Assembly (NCBI GenBank): GCA_003163855.1
Contig: PLRJ01000158.1
Coordinates: 1 to 34,902 of the forward strand
Origin: Bryobacterales bacterium
GTDB taxonomy: Bacteria; Acidobacteriota; Terriglobia; Bryobacterales; Bryobacteraceae
Direction: 5' to 3'
DNA length: 34,902 nucleotides
Under the pieces are notes generated by a model that saw only the letters and a list, made by a program, of their open reading frames with translations, was not told the origin of the DNA and ran no database searches. Both the position numbers and the translations under genes were made by a program. This document shows, piece by piece, positions 7,020-15,865 of this stretch; the stretch's first letter is position 1, and each line of letters starts with the position of its first letter.

Positions 7020-8123
7020 ATGTTAAGAGCTGGGATTGTGGGGTTACCCAACGTAGGGAAGAGCACCCTGTTTAATGCGGTAACGCAAACACGCAAAGCG
7101 ATGGCCGCCAACTATCGTTTTTGCACGATTGAACCGAATACCGGTGTGGTGACTGTTCCCGATGAGCGGCTGGAAGTGCTGTCGAAAATCAGCGGATCGC
7201 AGAAAATTGTGCCCGCCGTTTTTGAATTTGTCGATATCGCGGGCCTGGTGAAAGGCGCCAGCAAGGGCGAAGGGCTGGGGAATCAGTTCCTGGGGCATAT
7301 TCGCGAGGTAGACGCGCTGATCCAGGTGGTCCGCTGCTTTGAAGACACCAATATTGAGCATGTGATGGATTCGGTTGACCCGGTGCGCGACATTGAAGTT
7401 ATTAATACGGAACTGGTGCTGTCCGATCTTGAATCGGTTGAAAAGCGCAAAGCCAAGCAGCAAAAGGCGGCTAAGAGCGGGGACAAGAAAGCGCTTGCCG
7501 AGGTGGAATTGCTGGATAAGTTGGAAGCGCATCTGAACACGGGCAAGACGGCGGTTACTCTCGATCTGACGCCGGAAGAGAAGGCGCAAATGCGCTTGTT
7601 CTTCCTGCTGACCGGTAAGCCCACCTTGTTCGCCTGCAACGTGGCTGAAGGTGATTTGGCCACCGCCGACCAGAACAAGTTTGTGCAACAGGTACGGGCT
7701 TATGTGCGTGAGCACCACGACACAAGCGCGGTGGTTGTGTCAGCGGAAATTGAATCGGAACTGGTGACGCTCTCGGAAGAAGAGCGCCAGGAATATTTGA
7801 AGGATCTGGGCGTGGCAGATACCGGGGCGAGTAATCTAATCCGCGAGGCGTATCATCTGCTGGGCTTGCGAACTTACCTGACCACCGGAGAAAAAGAGAC
7901 GCGCGCCTGGACCATCCATGCTGGCGACAAAGCGCCTGTTGCCGCTGGAGTGATCCACTCCGATTTCGAAAAGAGCTTCATCTCCGCCGAATGCGTCTCT
8001 TACACCGACCTGGTCGCTTTAGGATCGTTCGCCAAAGCGCGCGAAGCAGGCCGGCTGCGAACCGAAGGCAAAGAATACGTCGTGGAAGACGGCGATGTTA
8101 TGGAATTCAAGACGTTCCTTTAG
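7020..8123 (+). CDS. ychF: YchF/OLA1 family ribosome-binding ATPase
   Basis: A 367-residue Obg-related P-loop protein that prefers ATP and binds ribosomes. Visible motifs are the P-loop GLPNVGKST (residues 8-16), the switch segment FCTIEPNTG, FVDIAGLVKGASKGEGLGN, the specificity motif CNVAEGD around residues 206-212, and the C-terminal TGS domain ending GKEYVVEDGDVMEFKTFL. Length is typical. The residue before FCTIEPN is Arg (NYRFC) where the family usually has Pro. A GAGGG ribosome-binding site at 7012-7016 sits just before the ATG. It is divergent from rsmG with 75 nt between starts, and its last 17 nt overlap the convergent rluB-type gene. Confidence 0.95.
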   Translation: MLRAGIVGLPNVGKSTLFNAVTQTRKAMAANYRFCTIEPNTGVVTVPDERLEVLSKISGSQKIVPAVFEFVDIAGLVKGASKGEGLGNQFLGHIREVDALIQVVRCFEDTNIEHVMDSVDPVRDIEVINTELVLSDLESVEKRKAKQQKAAKSGDKKALAEVELLDKLEAHLNTGKTAVTLDLTPEEKAQMRLFFLLTGKPTLFACNVAEGDLATADQNKFVQQVRAYVREHHDTSAVVVSAEIESELVTLSEEERQEYLKDLGVADTGASNLIREAYHLLGLRTYLTTGEKETRAWTIHAGDKAPVAAGVIHSDFEKSFISAECVSYTDLVALGSFAKAREAGRLRTEGKEYVVEDGDVMEFKTFL

Positions 8124-8856
8124 GTTTGGGCTTCTTCTTTATTTGCGTGATTTCGGCGGGGGTCAACTCTCGCCATTGCCCTATCGTCAGCCCTTCTAAA
8201 GTAAGCGGACCAATTCTAACCCGCACCAATTTCAACACCTTGCTATCTAAGGCTTCCAGCATCCGCCGCACCTGACGGTTGCGGCCTTCCGTAATGGTGA
8301 TCTCAAGAAATGTATGCTTGCCCGCGTCCCGCACCCGCTTCACCTGCGCCGGCAGGGTAGGACCATCGCTTAGTTCAATGCCGTTGCGCAGTTGATCCAA
8401 CTGTTCGTCTGTCAGTAAAGTGGCCGCCTTCACCAGGTAGGTTTTTTCCAGCTTATGCGCGGGGTTCGTCACCTCCTCTGCCATGGCCGTGTCGTTGGTC
8501 ATCAACAGCAAACCGGAGGTGTCCAGATCGAGCCTTCCCACCGTGCCTAGAAACTGATCGACGCCTTTCAAAAGTTGATAAACCGTCGGCCGGCCTTCCG
8601 GATCTTTATAGGTGGTGATGTAGCCCTTCGGCTTGTAAAGCAGAACGTAGCGGCGCTCCGCCTGGGCCACGGGCTTGCCGTCGAGCGTCACCTTGTCGCG
8701 CGCCATATCCACCCAGTGGTCGGGCGTTTGAATCAGCCTTCCATTCACCTTCACGCGGCCACTGCCGATCCAACTACGGGCTTCGGTTCTTGACCCGAGT
8801 CCAGCTTTGGACAGGTAGCGATCCAGCGTCTTTAGTTGCGGTTCAGGTTGCTTCAA
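8107..8856 (-). CDS. rluB: RsuA/RluB/RluE/RluF family 23S/16S rRNA pseudouridine synthase
   Basis: A 249-residue pseudouridine synthase. The N-terminal S4 RNA-binding domain covers about residues 10-65 (LDRYLSKAGLGSRTEARSWI). The catalytic domain has LLYKPKGYITTYKDPEGRPTV, the active-site motif GRLDLDTSGLLLMTND (catalytic Asp), LEKTYLV, and GRNRQVRRMLEAL. The combination fits the RluB branch best, but RluB/RluE/RsuA cannot be separated with certainty by eye. The start is a TTG whose last two bases are part of the TGA stop of the upstream permease-amidohydrolase gene, so translation is probably coupled. It is the last gene of the deoC-led operon, and its end overlaps ychF by 17 nt. Confidence 0.9.
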   Translation of the reverse strand: MKQPEPQLKTLDRYLSKAGLGSRTEARSWIGSGRVKVNGRLIQTPDHWVDMARDKVTLDGKPVAQAERRYVLLYKPKGYITTYKDPEGRPTVYQLLKGVDQFLGTVGRLDLDTSGLLLMTNDTAMAEEVTNPAHKLEKTYLVKAATLLTDEQLDQLRNGIELSDGPTLPAQVKRVRDAGKHTFLEITITEGRNRQVRRMLEALDSKVLKLVRVRIGPLTLEGLTIGQWRELTPAEITQIKKKPKPKGTS

Positions 8857-11051
8857 TCTTTAAACTGGTCGAACAGATCGGTACGGTCAATGTGCGCGCC
8901 GCGGAAGAAAACTGCGCTGATATGTTCCGTGTTGCCGATATCCTGCACGGGATCGCCATCCAGCAACACGAAAGTAGCGTCATAGCCGGGCTGTATTAAA
9001 CCGATGCGTTTATCCGCGCGCAGCACCTTAGCGGCGTTGTAAGTGGCCGCCTGCAGAACATCAGCCGCTGGAATGCCGGCCTTCACCCAGAGTTCCATTT
9101 CATGTTGAACCGTCGGCCCATGCACAACCATCATGTTGCCCGCGTCCGATCCGGTTATCAACAGCACGCCTGCCTTATAGGCACGCAGCAGATTCTGGTT
9201 CAAACGGGCAAGCAATGGCTGGTAGGAATCGAACGTCTTGGCGGACTTCTCAGCTTTCAGATAGGCGCGCGTGTCGGCCAGCAGATCCGCCGGGCCAACG
9301 GTCTGCAGCAGGGAATTATCCAGCAGTTTCGCCCCGCCCGATCGAAAAGCCGCCAGCCCTTCGTAGACGCTTAAAGTAGGATCGTAAGCGATGTTGCGGC
9401 TCTTCATCTTTTCGAACACTTCCGCGCCCACTTCTTCCATCATGGCGCCGTGTTCAATGCTGCTGGTGCCCGCATCGATTGCCACTTCCATGTCGGCCAG
9501 GCTGCCGGTATGAGTCGCCGTGGGTAGTCCGTCTTTCGTCGCCTCACTAACGACAGCCTTGTAAAGTCCTGTGTCGAAGCGGTTCATCAATCCCCACTCC
9601 GAGTTGCCCGCTTCCAACACGCTCTTGATGCAATCCACACCGTCCTTCTTTAGCGCGTCCACTTGCGTATCGGCCTCAGCAGCTGTTTTGGGCTGCCGAA
9701 GAAACTGCTTTTTGGCGGCGTCGCGCATGTTTGATGGAAAGTTCTTCAGGAGTTCTTCCGGATGTCCGCCCTCCGCGGTAAACAGGGGTCCGCACGCAAA
9801 CACTTCCGCGCCGTCGTAATGGTCGGAGGCGATGGCCTGTCGGTAGCGCAGAACCGAGTCGAGGAAATCACCAGTGCTGCGGACCGCCGTGACGCCGCTG
9901 TAGAGATAAGCCGCCAAGCGCCGCTGCCCGGCATCTGTCGCGTACTTGCTCTGGTCCTTGTAAACACCGCCGGGTGCGCCCAGATGAACGTGCATATCGA
10001 TGAAGCCGGGCATCAGGGTCTTGCCCGCGCTCTCTTCAATCGTTGCGTTGAACGATTTTGTATCGGCCGGGGTGTTGTTGAAAACCTGGGCAATTTTCCC
10101 GTCGCGAACCAGCACCGCGCCATCCTGGATAATGCTGCCGTTACCCACGAACACGCGCACGTTGGTGAACAGCCGGCTGCGCTTCCGCATTGCTTGCCGG
10201 TCAATCACGCGCGCTTTCAGAACGTCTTGCTGCGTTTTCGCCTGGTAGACACCCATGATGACGAAGGGCGCTAATACCGCCAAAATCCACAGCTTGGCGG
10301 CGCCTGCGATCTTTTCTTCCTTCTCCCACCGGAACAGCTTCACGCCTATGAATAAGGCCACCGCCATGGCAAGCAGCAAACACGCCGCCGACTGCCAGTG
10401 GGCCAGCACGCTCTCGCCGCCCACCATGATGCCTTTTAATCCTTCGAACAGGTAGGTCGCAGGCAGAAAGTGGGCTACATTTTGCACCCAATCGGGCATA
10501 ATGCTGGCGGGAAACGTGGCGCCACTCAGGAACAGCATGGGCAGGTAGAGAATCTGGATGATGATGTTTGCTTCCTGGGCCGAATTCGCAACCGCGGCAA
10601 TAATCATACCCATGGCGCGGAACGTAACAAGCCCTATCGCGACGAACAAAAACAGCGACAGCAGATTAGGCGGCAGCGGGCTGTGATAAACAATTTTGCT
10701 TAATACCAGGAACAGAACCACCGTGGGAAGAAACGCCACCAGGCCCGACACCATGGAAGCCACGATAATGGGCGCGGCACTAATAGGGGCTACCTTGAAC
10801 CGGCGCAGTACGTTTGTCTCACGGTCGGTAACGGTGCGCATGCCCGCGCCAAAGAAACCATTCGCCAGCACGCCCAGAATCAAGACCGTCGCAACCACCT
10901 GCGACATTGCTCCGGGGTTACTGCCTGCTTGAAAAACTTCGGCAAACACAAAGAAGAAGATCATCGGGAACATGTAGTTGAAGAAAAGGACCGATCGGTC
11001 CCGCAACATCAGCTTCACGGTGCTTTGAATTTGAGCTAGATAGGGCTTCAT
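8853..11051 (-). CDS. ABC-2 type exporter permease fused to an amidohydrolase
   Basis: One uninterrupted 732-residue frame joins two proteins that are normally separate. Residues 1-245 are an ABC-2 permease with six hydrophobic segments (about 20-40, 51-71, 92-121, 130-155, 160-181, 221-242), the ETNVLRRFKVAPI loop and the PMLFLSGATFP signature. A seventh hydrophobic segment lies at about 253-270 (KLWILAVLAPFVIMGVYQ). Residues 290-732 are an amidohydrolase of the imidazolonepropionase-like type. Its metal ligands appear complete: H354 and H356 in DMHVHLG, K476 in CIKSV, H514 in ATHTG, H534 in SIEHG, and D636 in GSDAG. With N-in topology the seventh segment would place the enzyme in the periplasm. 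The ATG directly follows the TAA stop of the ATPase gene, which identifies the transporter partner. Substrate unknown. Confidence 0.92.
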   Translation of the reverse strand: MKPYLAQIQSTVKLMLRDRSVLFFNYMFPMIFFFVFAEVFQAGSNPGAMSQVVATVLILGVLANGFFGAGMRTVTDRETNVLRRFKVAPISAAPIIVASMVSGLVAFLPTVVLFLVLSKIVYHSPLPPNLLSLFLFVAIGLVTFRAMGMIIAAVANSAQEANIIIQILYLPMLFLSGATFPASIMPDWVQNVAHFLPATYLFEGLKGIMVGGESVLAHWQSAACLLLAMAVALFIGVKLFRWEKEEKIAGAAKLWILAVLAPFVIMGVYQAKTQQDVLKARVIDRQAMRKRSRLFTNVRVFVGNGSIIQDGAVLVRDGKIAQVFNNTPADTKSFNATIEESAGKTLMPGFIDMHVHLGAPGGVYKDQSKYATDAGQRRLAAYLYSGVTAVRSTGDFLDSVLRYRQAIASDHYDGAEVFACGPLFTAEGGHPEELLKNFPSNMRDAAKKQFLRQPKTAAEADTQVDALKKDGVDCIKSVLEAGNSEWGLMNRFDTGLYKAVVSEATKDGLPTATHTGSLADMEVAIDAGTSSIEHGAMMEEVGAEVFEKMKSRNIAYDPTLSVYEGLAAFRSGGAKLLDNSLLQTVGPADLLADTRAYLKAEKSAKTFDSYQPLLARLNQNLLRAYKAGVLLITGSDAGNMMVVHGPTVQHEMELWVKAGIPAADVLQAATYNAAKVLRADKRIGLIQPGYDATFVLLDGDPVQDIGNTEHISAVFFRGAHIDRTDLFDQFKD

Positions 11052-11984
11052 TTATTCGCGCAGCTTCTTTCCCGTCAGTTCAATGAATACGTCCTCCAAG
11101 GTCGGCCGCTTCATCTGGATATCCTGCAGCGTCAGTCCGTGCTGATCAATCCACTTCACAAGTTCAACAATCAGCGCGGCCGGATGCTCACTCTGCATCG
11201 CGAAGACCCGCCCCTCGTCTTTCGACGTGTACTTCTGCCCGCGCAAACCTTCCGGCAATTGGTCAATCGGCATCGGCAGGTCGGTAGTCACTTCCACTAC
11301 GGTATGGCCCAGCACTCGCTGTTGAATTTCGCGCGGCGTTCCGTGCTCAATAATCTTGCCGCCATCGATAATAGCCACACGGTCGCACAAACGCTCGGCT
11401 TCTTCGATGTAATGCGTCGTAATCAGAATCGACCGGTCATTCGCCTTCAATTCCTGAATCACATCGTGGATACCCAGCCGCACCTGCGGATCCAATCCCG
11501 TGGTCGGTTCATCCAGAAACAGCAGCGCCGGATCGTTCAACAGCGCCAATGCCAAGGCCACGCGCTGTTTCTGTCCGCCCGACAGCGTCTTATAGAACGC
11601 GTCTTTCTTGTCCCACAATTGCAGCCGTTTCAGCAGTTGCGGCTTATCGGTGTGGCGCGAGTAAAAGGCGTCGAACAAGTCCAGCGCCTCATAAACCTTC
11701 ATCTTGTCCGGCAGATTCGTCGCCTGCAAACAGACGCCGATGCGGTCTTTAATCTCGTTTTTTTGCGTCGCTGGATCATAACCCAGAACCTTCACCTGGC
11801 CGCTGGTTCGCGGACGCAATCCTTCCAAAATCTCGATCGTTGTGGTCTTCCCCGCCCCGTTCGGACCAAGCAGACCAAACACTTCGCCCGAACGTACTTC
11901 CAGATCGATGCCGCGCACGGCTTCAAAATCGCCGTACGACTTATGCAGGTCTGTGACGGACAAAGCTGGAGGCGAAGGGCTCAT
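11052..11984 (-). CDS. ABC transporter ATP-binding protein (ABC-2 exporter, DrrA/CcmA-like)
   Basis: A 310-residue ATPase that should power the permease half of the downstream fusion protein. It shows Walker A LLGPNGAGKTTT (around residues 38-49), the Q-loop, signature LSGGQKQRVALA, Walker B LLFLDEPTTGLDP, and the H-loop ITTHYIEEAERLCD. The C-terminal 80 residues match the extension of drug/ABC-2 exporter ATPases (PTLEDVFIELTGKKLRE). The last codon abuts the first codon of the permease-amidohydrolase gene (TAAATG). It starts 6 nt after the stop of lysA, so it is part of the same operon. Direction of transport (export) is inferred from the ABC-2 family. Confidence 0.94.
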   Translation of the reverse strand: MSPSPPALSVTDLHKSYGDFEAVRGIDLEVRSGEVFGLLGPNGAGKTTTIEILEGLRPRTSGQVKVLGYDPATQKNEIKDRIGVCLQATNLPDKMKVYEALDLFDAFYSRHTDKPQLLKRLQLWDKKDAFYKTLSGGQKQRVALALALLNDPALLFLDEPTTGLDPQVRLGIHDVIQELKANDRSILITTHYIEEAERLCDRVAIIDGGKIIEHGTPREIQQRVLGHTVVEVTTDLPMPIDQLPEGLRGQKYTSKDEGRVFAMQSEHPAALIVELVKWIDQHGLTLQDIQMKRPTLEDVFIELTGKKLRE

Positions 11985-11990
11985 GTGGAT

Positions 11991-13253
11991 CTAGTCCAGT
12001 ATGCACTGTTCACCACGGATCAGGTCTTCATAGCTCTCGCGTTGGCGCGCCACCACAACCTGTGTGCCCTCGATCATAAGCTCACACGCCCGAGGCCGCG
12101 TATTGTAATTCGAGGCCAGCACAAAACCATAAGCGCCGGCGGTACGAATGGCCAATAGCGCGCCGGGCTCAAGCGGCGGCATGGCGCGGCCGCGCGCAAA
12201 AAAGTCACCGCTCTCACACACCGGACCCACAATGTCGGCGGTTAAACCTGGGTCAGAAGATGGCTCCAACACAGGCACAATCTCGTGGTAAGCCTGATAA
12301 AGCGCTGGACGGATCAAGTCGTTCATCCCGCCGTCCACAATCACGAACGTCTTCTCACCGTTCTTCTTAATCAGCAGCACGCGAGTCAGCAGAATCCCCG
12401 CTTCGGCCACAATCGACCGCCCCGGCTCCAGCATCAACGTCAAGTCCGTGCTCTGCAGCCGAGGTCGAAGCTGATCGATCAACGCGCCTATCGCCGTCGG
12501 CGTATCACCGGGCCGGTAGCTGACGCCCAACCCTCCGCCGAGATCCAAATGCCTGATCTTTAATCCCCGTGCGCGCAGCTTCTCGACCAGCGCCAGCGTT
12601 TTATCGGCAGCCTCAATCATCGGTTCGATATCCAGCAACTGCGAACCAATGTGGCAACTAACCCCGGTCACATCAATCCCGGGCAGTTTCGACGCACGCG
12701 AGTAAATCTGTTCAGCGGCATCGATATCTACGCCAAACTTGTGCTCGCGCAGCCCTGTGGAAATGTAAGGATGCGTTACAGCGTCCACATCCGGGTTAAC
12801 GCGCACCGCGACAGACGCACTCCGACCCATGCTGGTGGCAATCTGCGAAATGATCTCAATTTCAAATTCCGATTCGCAATTAAAGCTGCTGATCCCGCAT
12901 TCCAGCGCAAAGCGAATCTCACTCGCAGTCTTGCCGACTCCCGAGAAAACCACATTTTCCGCGCACCCACCCGCGTGAAGTACACGAAACAACTCGCCGC
13001 CCGAAACGATGTCGAACCACGCACCCATGCCGGCCAGCGTGTTCAACACCGCCAGGTTCGAATTCGCCTTCACCGCAAAGCAAACGTGACTCTTTATTCC
13101 ATCCAGCGCGCTCGTGTATTCGCGAAACCGGCTCTCAATCGCGCGTTTCGAATAAACATAGGCAGGCGTGCCATACTCATCCGCCACCGATTGCAGGTCC
13201 ACATCGTCGCAAGACAGCTTTCCCTTGCGATATTGAAAAGGATCGTTCAACAT
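11991..13253 (-). CDS. lysA: Diaminopimelate decarboxylase
   Basis: A 420-residue PLP enzyme of fold type III that decarboxylates meso-diaminopimelate to L-lysine. Visible motifs are the PLP-lysine segment CFAVKANSN (K62), FNCESEFE, HIGSQ, the phosphate-binding GGGLGVSY, EPGRS, and the active-site CESGDFFARGR near the C-terminus. GAYGFVLASNYNTRPR is typical of LysA rather than of arginine or carboxynorspermidine decarboxylases. Length is typical for LysA. It lies 6 nt downstream of the GAF/PP2C gene and 6 nt upstream of the ABC ATPase gene. No other lysine-pathway gene is in the window. Confidence 0.94.
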   Translation of the reverse strand: MLNDPFQYRKGKLSCDDVDLQSVADEYGTPAYVYSKRAIESRFREYTSALDGIKSHVCFAVKANSNLAVLNTLAGMGAWFDIVSGGELFRVLHAGGCAENVVFSGVGKTASEIRFALECGISSFNCESEFEIEIISQIATSMGRSASVAVRVNPDVDAVTHPYISTGLREHKFGVDIDAAEQIYSRASKLPGIDVTGVSCHIGSQLLDIEPMIEAADKTLALVEKLRARGLKIRHLDLGGGLGVSYRPGDTPTAIGALIDQLRPRLQSTDLTLMLEPGRSIVAEAGILLTRVLLIKKNGEKTFVIVDGGMNDLIRPALYQAYHEIVPVLEPSSDPGLTADIVGPVCESGDFFARGRAMPPLEPGALLAIRTAGAYGFVLASNYNTRPRACELMIEGTQVVVARQRESYEDLIRGEQCILD

Positions 13254-13259
13254 TTCGTC

Positions 13260-15050
13260 TTAAAGAATGCGCAGCGCCACGATGGTCTGATCGTCGGTCA
13301 GCGTTGTGGCGGCGCGAAACTGATCGATATCAGTAAAAATCAACTCCGCAATTTCCTGCGGCTTTTTGCGCCGGTTCGCCAGCACCACGCGCTCCAGCTT
13401 TTCGCGGCCGTAGGTTTCCATATCTTCGCTTAAGGCATCGGCCTTTGACATGGTGGCCGCCTCGGGACCCAACTGATCTTCCACTCCGTCGGAGTAGAAA
13501 ATAAGTAGATCGTTTTTCTCCGCGCTAACCTGCACCTGTTCGTAGATCTGATTTTCCAGCAAGCCGATAGGAACGCCTTCCAGCTTGGTCTCAATCACCT
13601 TGCCTTTGCGATAAATCAAAGGCGGCAGTCCACCGGCGCTGGCAAAGGTAAACTCTTTTTTCTTGGCTGCCCAAAGAACTAGCGAAAGCGTCGCATATTG
13701 CGCATCCACTTTGCGTTCCAGCAGCGCTTCATTCATCGATTTCATCAAGTCAGCCGGACTGCGCCGCCGCGGAGCCAGAATGCGCAGCAAACCGGAAATC
13801 AGAGCGCCATACAGAGCTGCGGCAGCACCCTTGCCGCTGACGTCGCCAAACGCGATCAATGTGTAATCGTCGCTATGTTCGAAGAAGTCGTAAAAATCGC
13901 CGCTGATTTCGCGCGCCGGCCTGGTCTTTATGCCCACTTCAAGCCCGATAACGTCGGAAACCGTGCGCGGATTCAATACCTGCTGCAGCTTGTAGGCGGC
14001 CTGCAAGTCCTGATCCATGCGCTTCTCACGGTCGGACAGCGTCTCATACAAACGCGCGTTTTCTACCGAAGTTGCAATCTGCGGAGCCAGCAGACTCAGC
14101 GCCCGCACGTGATCGTCAGTAAAGTAACTCAGCCGCACGCTTTCCAAATCCATCACGCCGACAACGCGGTCGTGCAGCACCAACGGTATCGCCACTTCCG
14201 ACCGAACATCGGGATGGATGGCAATGTAGCGAGGTTCCTCACGCACATCCCCCACACGAACAGCCTTGCGCGACTCCATGGCCGCTCCGGTAACTCCCTC
14301 ACCGAAGGCAATCGTGTCGGTGGAAGGTTTGTCGTCATAACGCTGGCTGAAACGCGACCTGAGAACGCGCCGGGCATCATCCACCAGAAAAATGCTGAAC
14401 GCGTCGAAGTTGATCAGCGCGCGCACCGTCACTGCAATCTTCGTCAGCAGTTCATCAATGTCCAGGATGGAGCTGAACTCCTGGGACAAATGCGCCAGCA
14501 CGCGCAGCATTCGATTCTGCCGTTCCACCCGCCGATAGAGCCGCGCATTGTCAATTGCCGTCCCAATGCGGCCGGCAATCAGCGCCAGCAAAGTGCGGTC
14601 CTGGCTTGAAAAGGCGCCCGTCCTTGTTGCCTGCAAATCGATAACGCCTACCAGTTTGCCCCGCACCAGCATGGGTACCGCCACTTCAGCGCGCACCGCA
14701 TCCAAAGCATTCAGATAGCGCTGGTCCGTGCGCACATCATCCACCAGAACTGGTTGCCTGTGTAGCGCCGCATGGCCGGTAAGCCCTTCGCCCAAGCCGA
14801 TGGACAACCCCTTGGCAACTTCGTCCCGATGTCCGATGGAGTAGCGCATGCGCAGGCTGCGCGTCTTTTCGTTGTACAGCAGAATGGCAAACAGCTCATA
14901 CGGGACAACATCTTTGATGATTTCGGCTACGCTGGCCAGTAGGCGGTCGAGGTCGAGTGTCTCATTCGTCAGCGCGCTCACTTCCAGCAGAAAATCGAGC
15001 AGTTCGGCGCGGCCTTTAAACCGCACCTCTGTTTTTCGGGTATCGGCCAT
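13260..15050 (-). CDS. GAF-GAF-PP2C (SpoIIE/RsbU-type) serine phosphatase
   Basis: A 596-residue soluble signalling protein. Residues about 24-170 and 188-335 are two GAF sensor domains (GEGLTGHAAL and GEGVTGAAMES mark equivalent positions in each). Residues about 335-360 form a helical linker. Residues 365-596 form a PPM/SpoIIE-type phosphatase. Metal-binding acidic residues are present: D385 in SGDFYD, D403 in FGDVSGKG, D521 and D525 in YSDGVED. Such proteins usually dephosphorylate an anti-anti-sigma (STAS) partner in partner-switching control; no STAS or HATPase kinase gene is nearby, so its target is elsewhere. The ATG overlaps the deoC stop by one base and it is followed 6 nt later by lysA. 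The SpoIIE-type domain is certain; the ligands of the GAF domains are unknown. Confidence 0.93.
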   Translation of the reverse strand: MADTRKTEVRFKGRAELLDFLLEVSALTNETLDLDRLLASVAEIIKDVVPYELFAILLYNEKTRSLRMRYSIGHRDEVAKGLSIGLGEGLTGHAALHRQPVLVDDVRTDQRYLNALDAVRAEVAVPMLVRGKLVGVIDLQATRTGAFSSQDRTLLALIAGRIGTAIDNARLYRRVERQNRMLRVLAHLSQEFSSILDIDELLTKIAVTVRALINFDAFSIFLVDDARRVLRSRFSQRYDDKPSTDTIAFGEGVTGAAMESRKAVRVGDVREEPRYIAIHPDVRSEVAIPLVLHDRVVGVMDLESVRLSYFTDDHVRALSLLAPQIATSVENARLYETLSDREKRMDQDLQAAYKLQQVLNPRTVSDVIGLEVGIKTRPAREISGDFYDFFEHSDDYTLIAFGDVSGKGAAAALYGALISGLLRILAPRRRSPADLMKSMNEALLERKVDAQYATLSLVLWAAKKKEFTFASAGGLPPLIYRKGKVIETKLEGVPIGLLENQIYEQVQVSAEKNDLLIFYSDGVEDQLGPEAATMSKADALSEDMETYGREKLERVVLANRRKKPQEIAELIFTDIDQFRAATTLTDDQTIVALRIL

Positions 15051-15823
15051 CAGTAGCTGTCCGTAGCGGCCGGCTGCAGTGCTGCCGTGCCCGCGGCATA
15101 CTCGGCTAGAATCTGAACACCGGAACTTGTCCCGATGCGATTGGCGCCCGCGCCCACCATGCGCACCAAAGCTTCCAGCGAGCGAACTCCTCCGGAAGCC
15201 TTCACGCCCATCTCAGTACCCACCGTCCGCCGCATCAGGGCTACATCGGCTTCGGTGGCTCCTGAAGTTGAAAATCCGGTCGAAGTCTTCACAAAATCGG
15301 CACGCGCCTGAACGGCAAGTTTACATGCCGCCACCTTCTCTTCTTGGCTTAGCAGACAGGTCTCCAAAATAACTTTCAAGATGGCGCCGGAATCATGGGC
15401 AACGTCGGCCAAGTCGGTCATTTCCTTCTCCACCGCATCCAATTCGCCTGAACGTAGTGCGCCAATATTCATCACCATATCCAGTTCAGTGGCGCCTTGT
15501 GCCAGCGCCATTTTAGCTTCCGCCACTTTGATTTCTGCCTCGTTGGCACCTAACGGAAATCCGATAACAGTGCAAGTCTTCACACCGCTGCCGCCCAGTT
15601 CCGCGGCGACCAACGAAACCCAGTAAGGATTCACGCACACCGAGGCGAATTTATGCTCCCGCGCCTGCCCGCAAACCGCCTCTATATCCGCCTTTTTGGC
15701 TTCTGGCTTTAGCAGGGTGTGGTCAATCAACGCGGCGATGGCGGAGGAACTGGCTAAATACTGTTCGACAGGCACTTCTTGAGCATAAGGTAGACGCTTG
15801 TGTAACGCGTCCTCATTCGACAT
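15050..15823 (-). CDS. deoC: Deoxyribose-phosphate aldolase
   Basis: A class I aldolase that splits 2-deoxyribose-5-phosphate into glyceraldehyde-3-phosphate and acetaldehyde. Family motifs are [42 protein letters not shown] (catalytic Asp), the Schiff-base Lys in [10 protein letters not shown], and the second Lys in GVKASGGVR, so the active site is intact. I use the ATG at 15823 (257 residues, MSNEDAL start). The frame stays open to an ATG at 15886, but that would run through the start of the divergent DUF4159 gene and adds a non-conserved, polar leader. No clear ribosome-binding site is seen at either start. It is the first gene of the minus-strand operon ending with rluB. Confidence 0.92.
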   Translation of the reverse strand: MSNEDALHKRLPYAQEVPVEQYLASSSAIAALIDHTLLKPEAKKADIEAVCGQAREHKFASVCVNPYWVSLVAAELGGSGVKTCTVIGFPLGANEAEIKVAEAKMALAQGATELDMVMNIGALRSGELDAVEKEMTDLADVAHDSGAILKVILETCLLSQEEKVAACKLAVQARADFVKTSTGFSTSGATEADVALMRRTVGTEMGVKASGGVRSLEALVRMVGAGANRIGTSSGVQILAEYAAGTAALQPAATDSY

Positions 15824-15865
15824 CGTTAATATGTTGTTATGCTGACGCAAGTCAGCCCGTGTCTT
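15824..15865. promoter_or_regulatory. Compact divergent intergenic region deoC / DUF4159
   Basis: Only 42 nt separate the preferred start codons of the two longest operons of the window (15 nt if the alternative ATG at 15839 is used). Promoters for both directions must therefore lie largely inside the opposing coding regions or overlap each other. No convincing -35/-10 pair and no Shine-Dalgarno sequence could be assigned by eye. Confidence 0.35.

Noticed and set aside
7044..7718. 224-codon minus-strand open frame inside ychF
   Set aside because: Antisense shadow of a highly conserved gene.
11139..12158. Long plus-strand open frame (339 codons) opposite the ABC ATPase and lysA genes
   Set aside because: It is the mirror of two well-recognised minus-strand genes; its product is Arg/Gln/His-rich with no recognisable motif.
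13698..14609. 303-codon plus-strand open frame opposite the GAF/PP2C gene
   Set aside because: Composition is that of an antisense shadow (His/Gln/Arg-rich); the minus-strand frame has clear domains.
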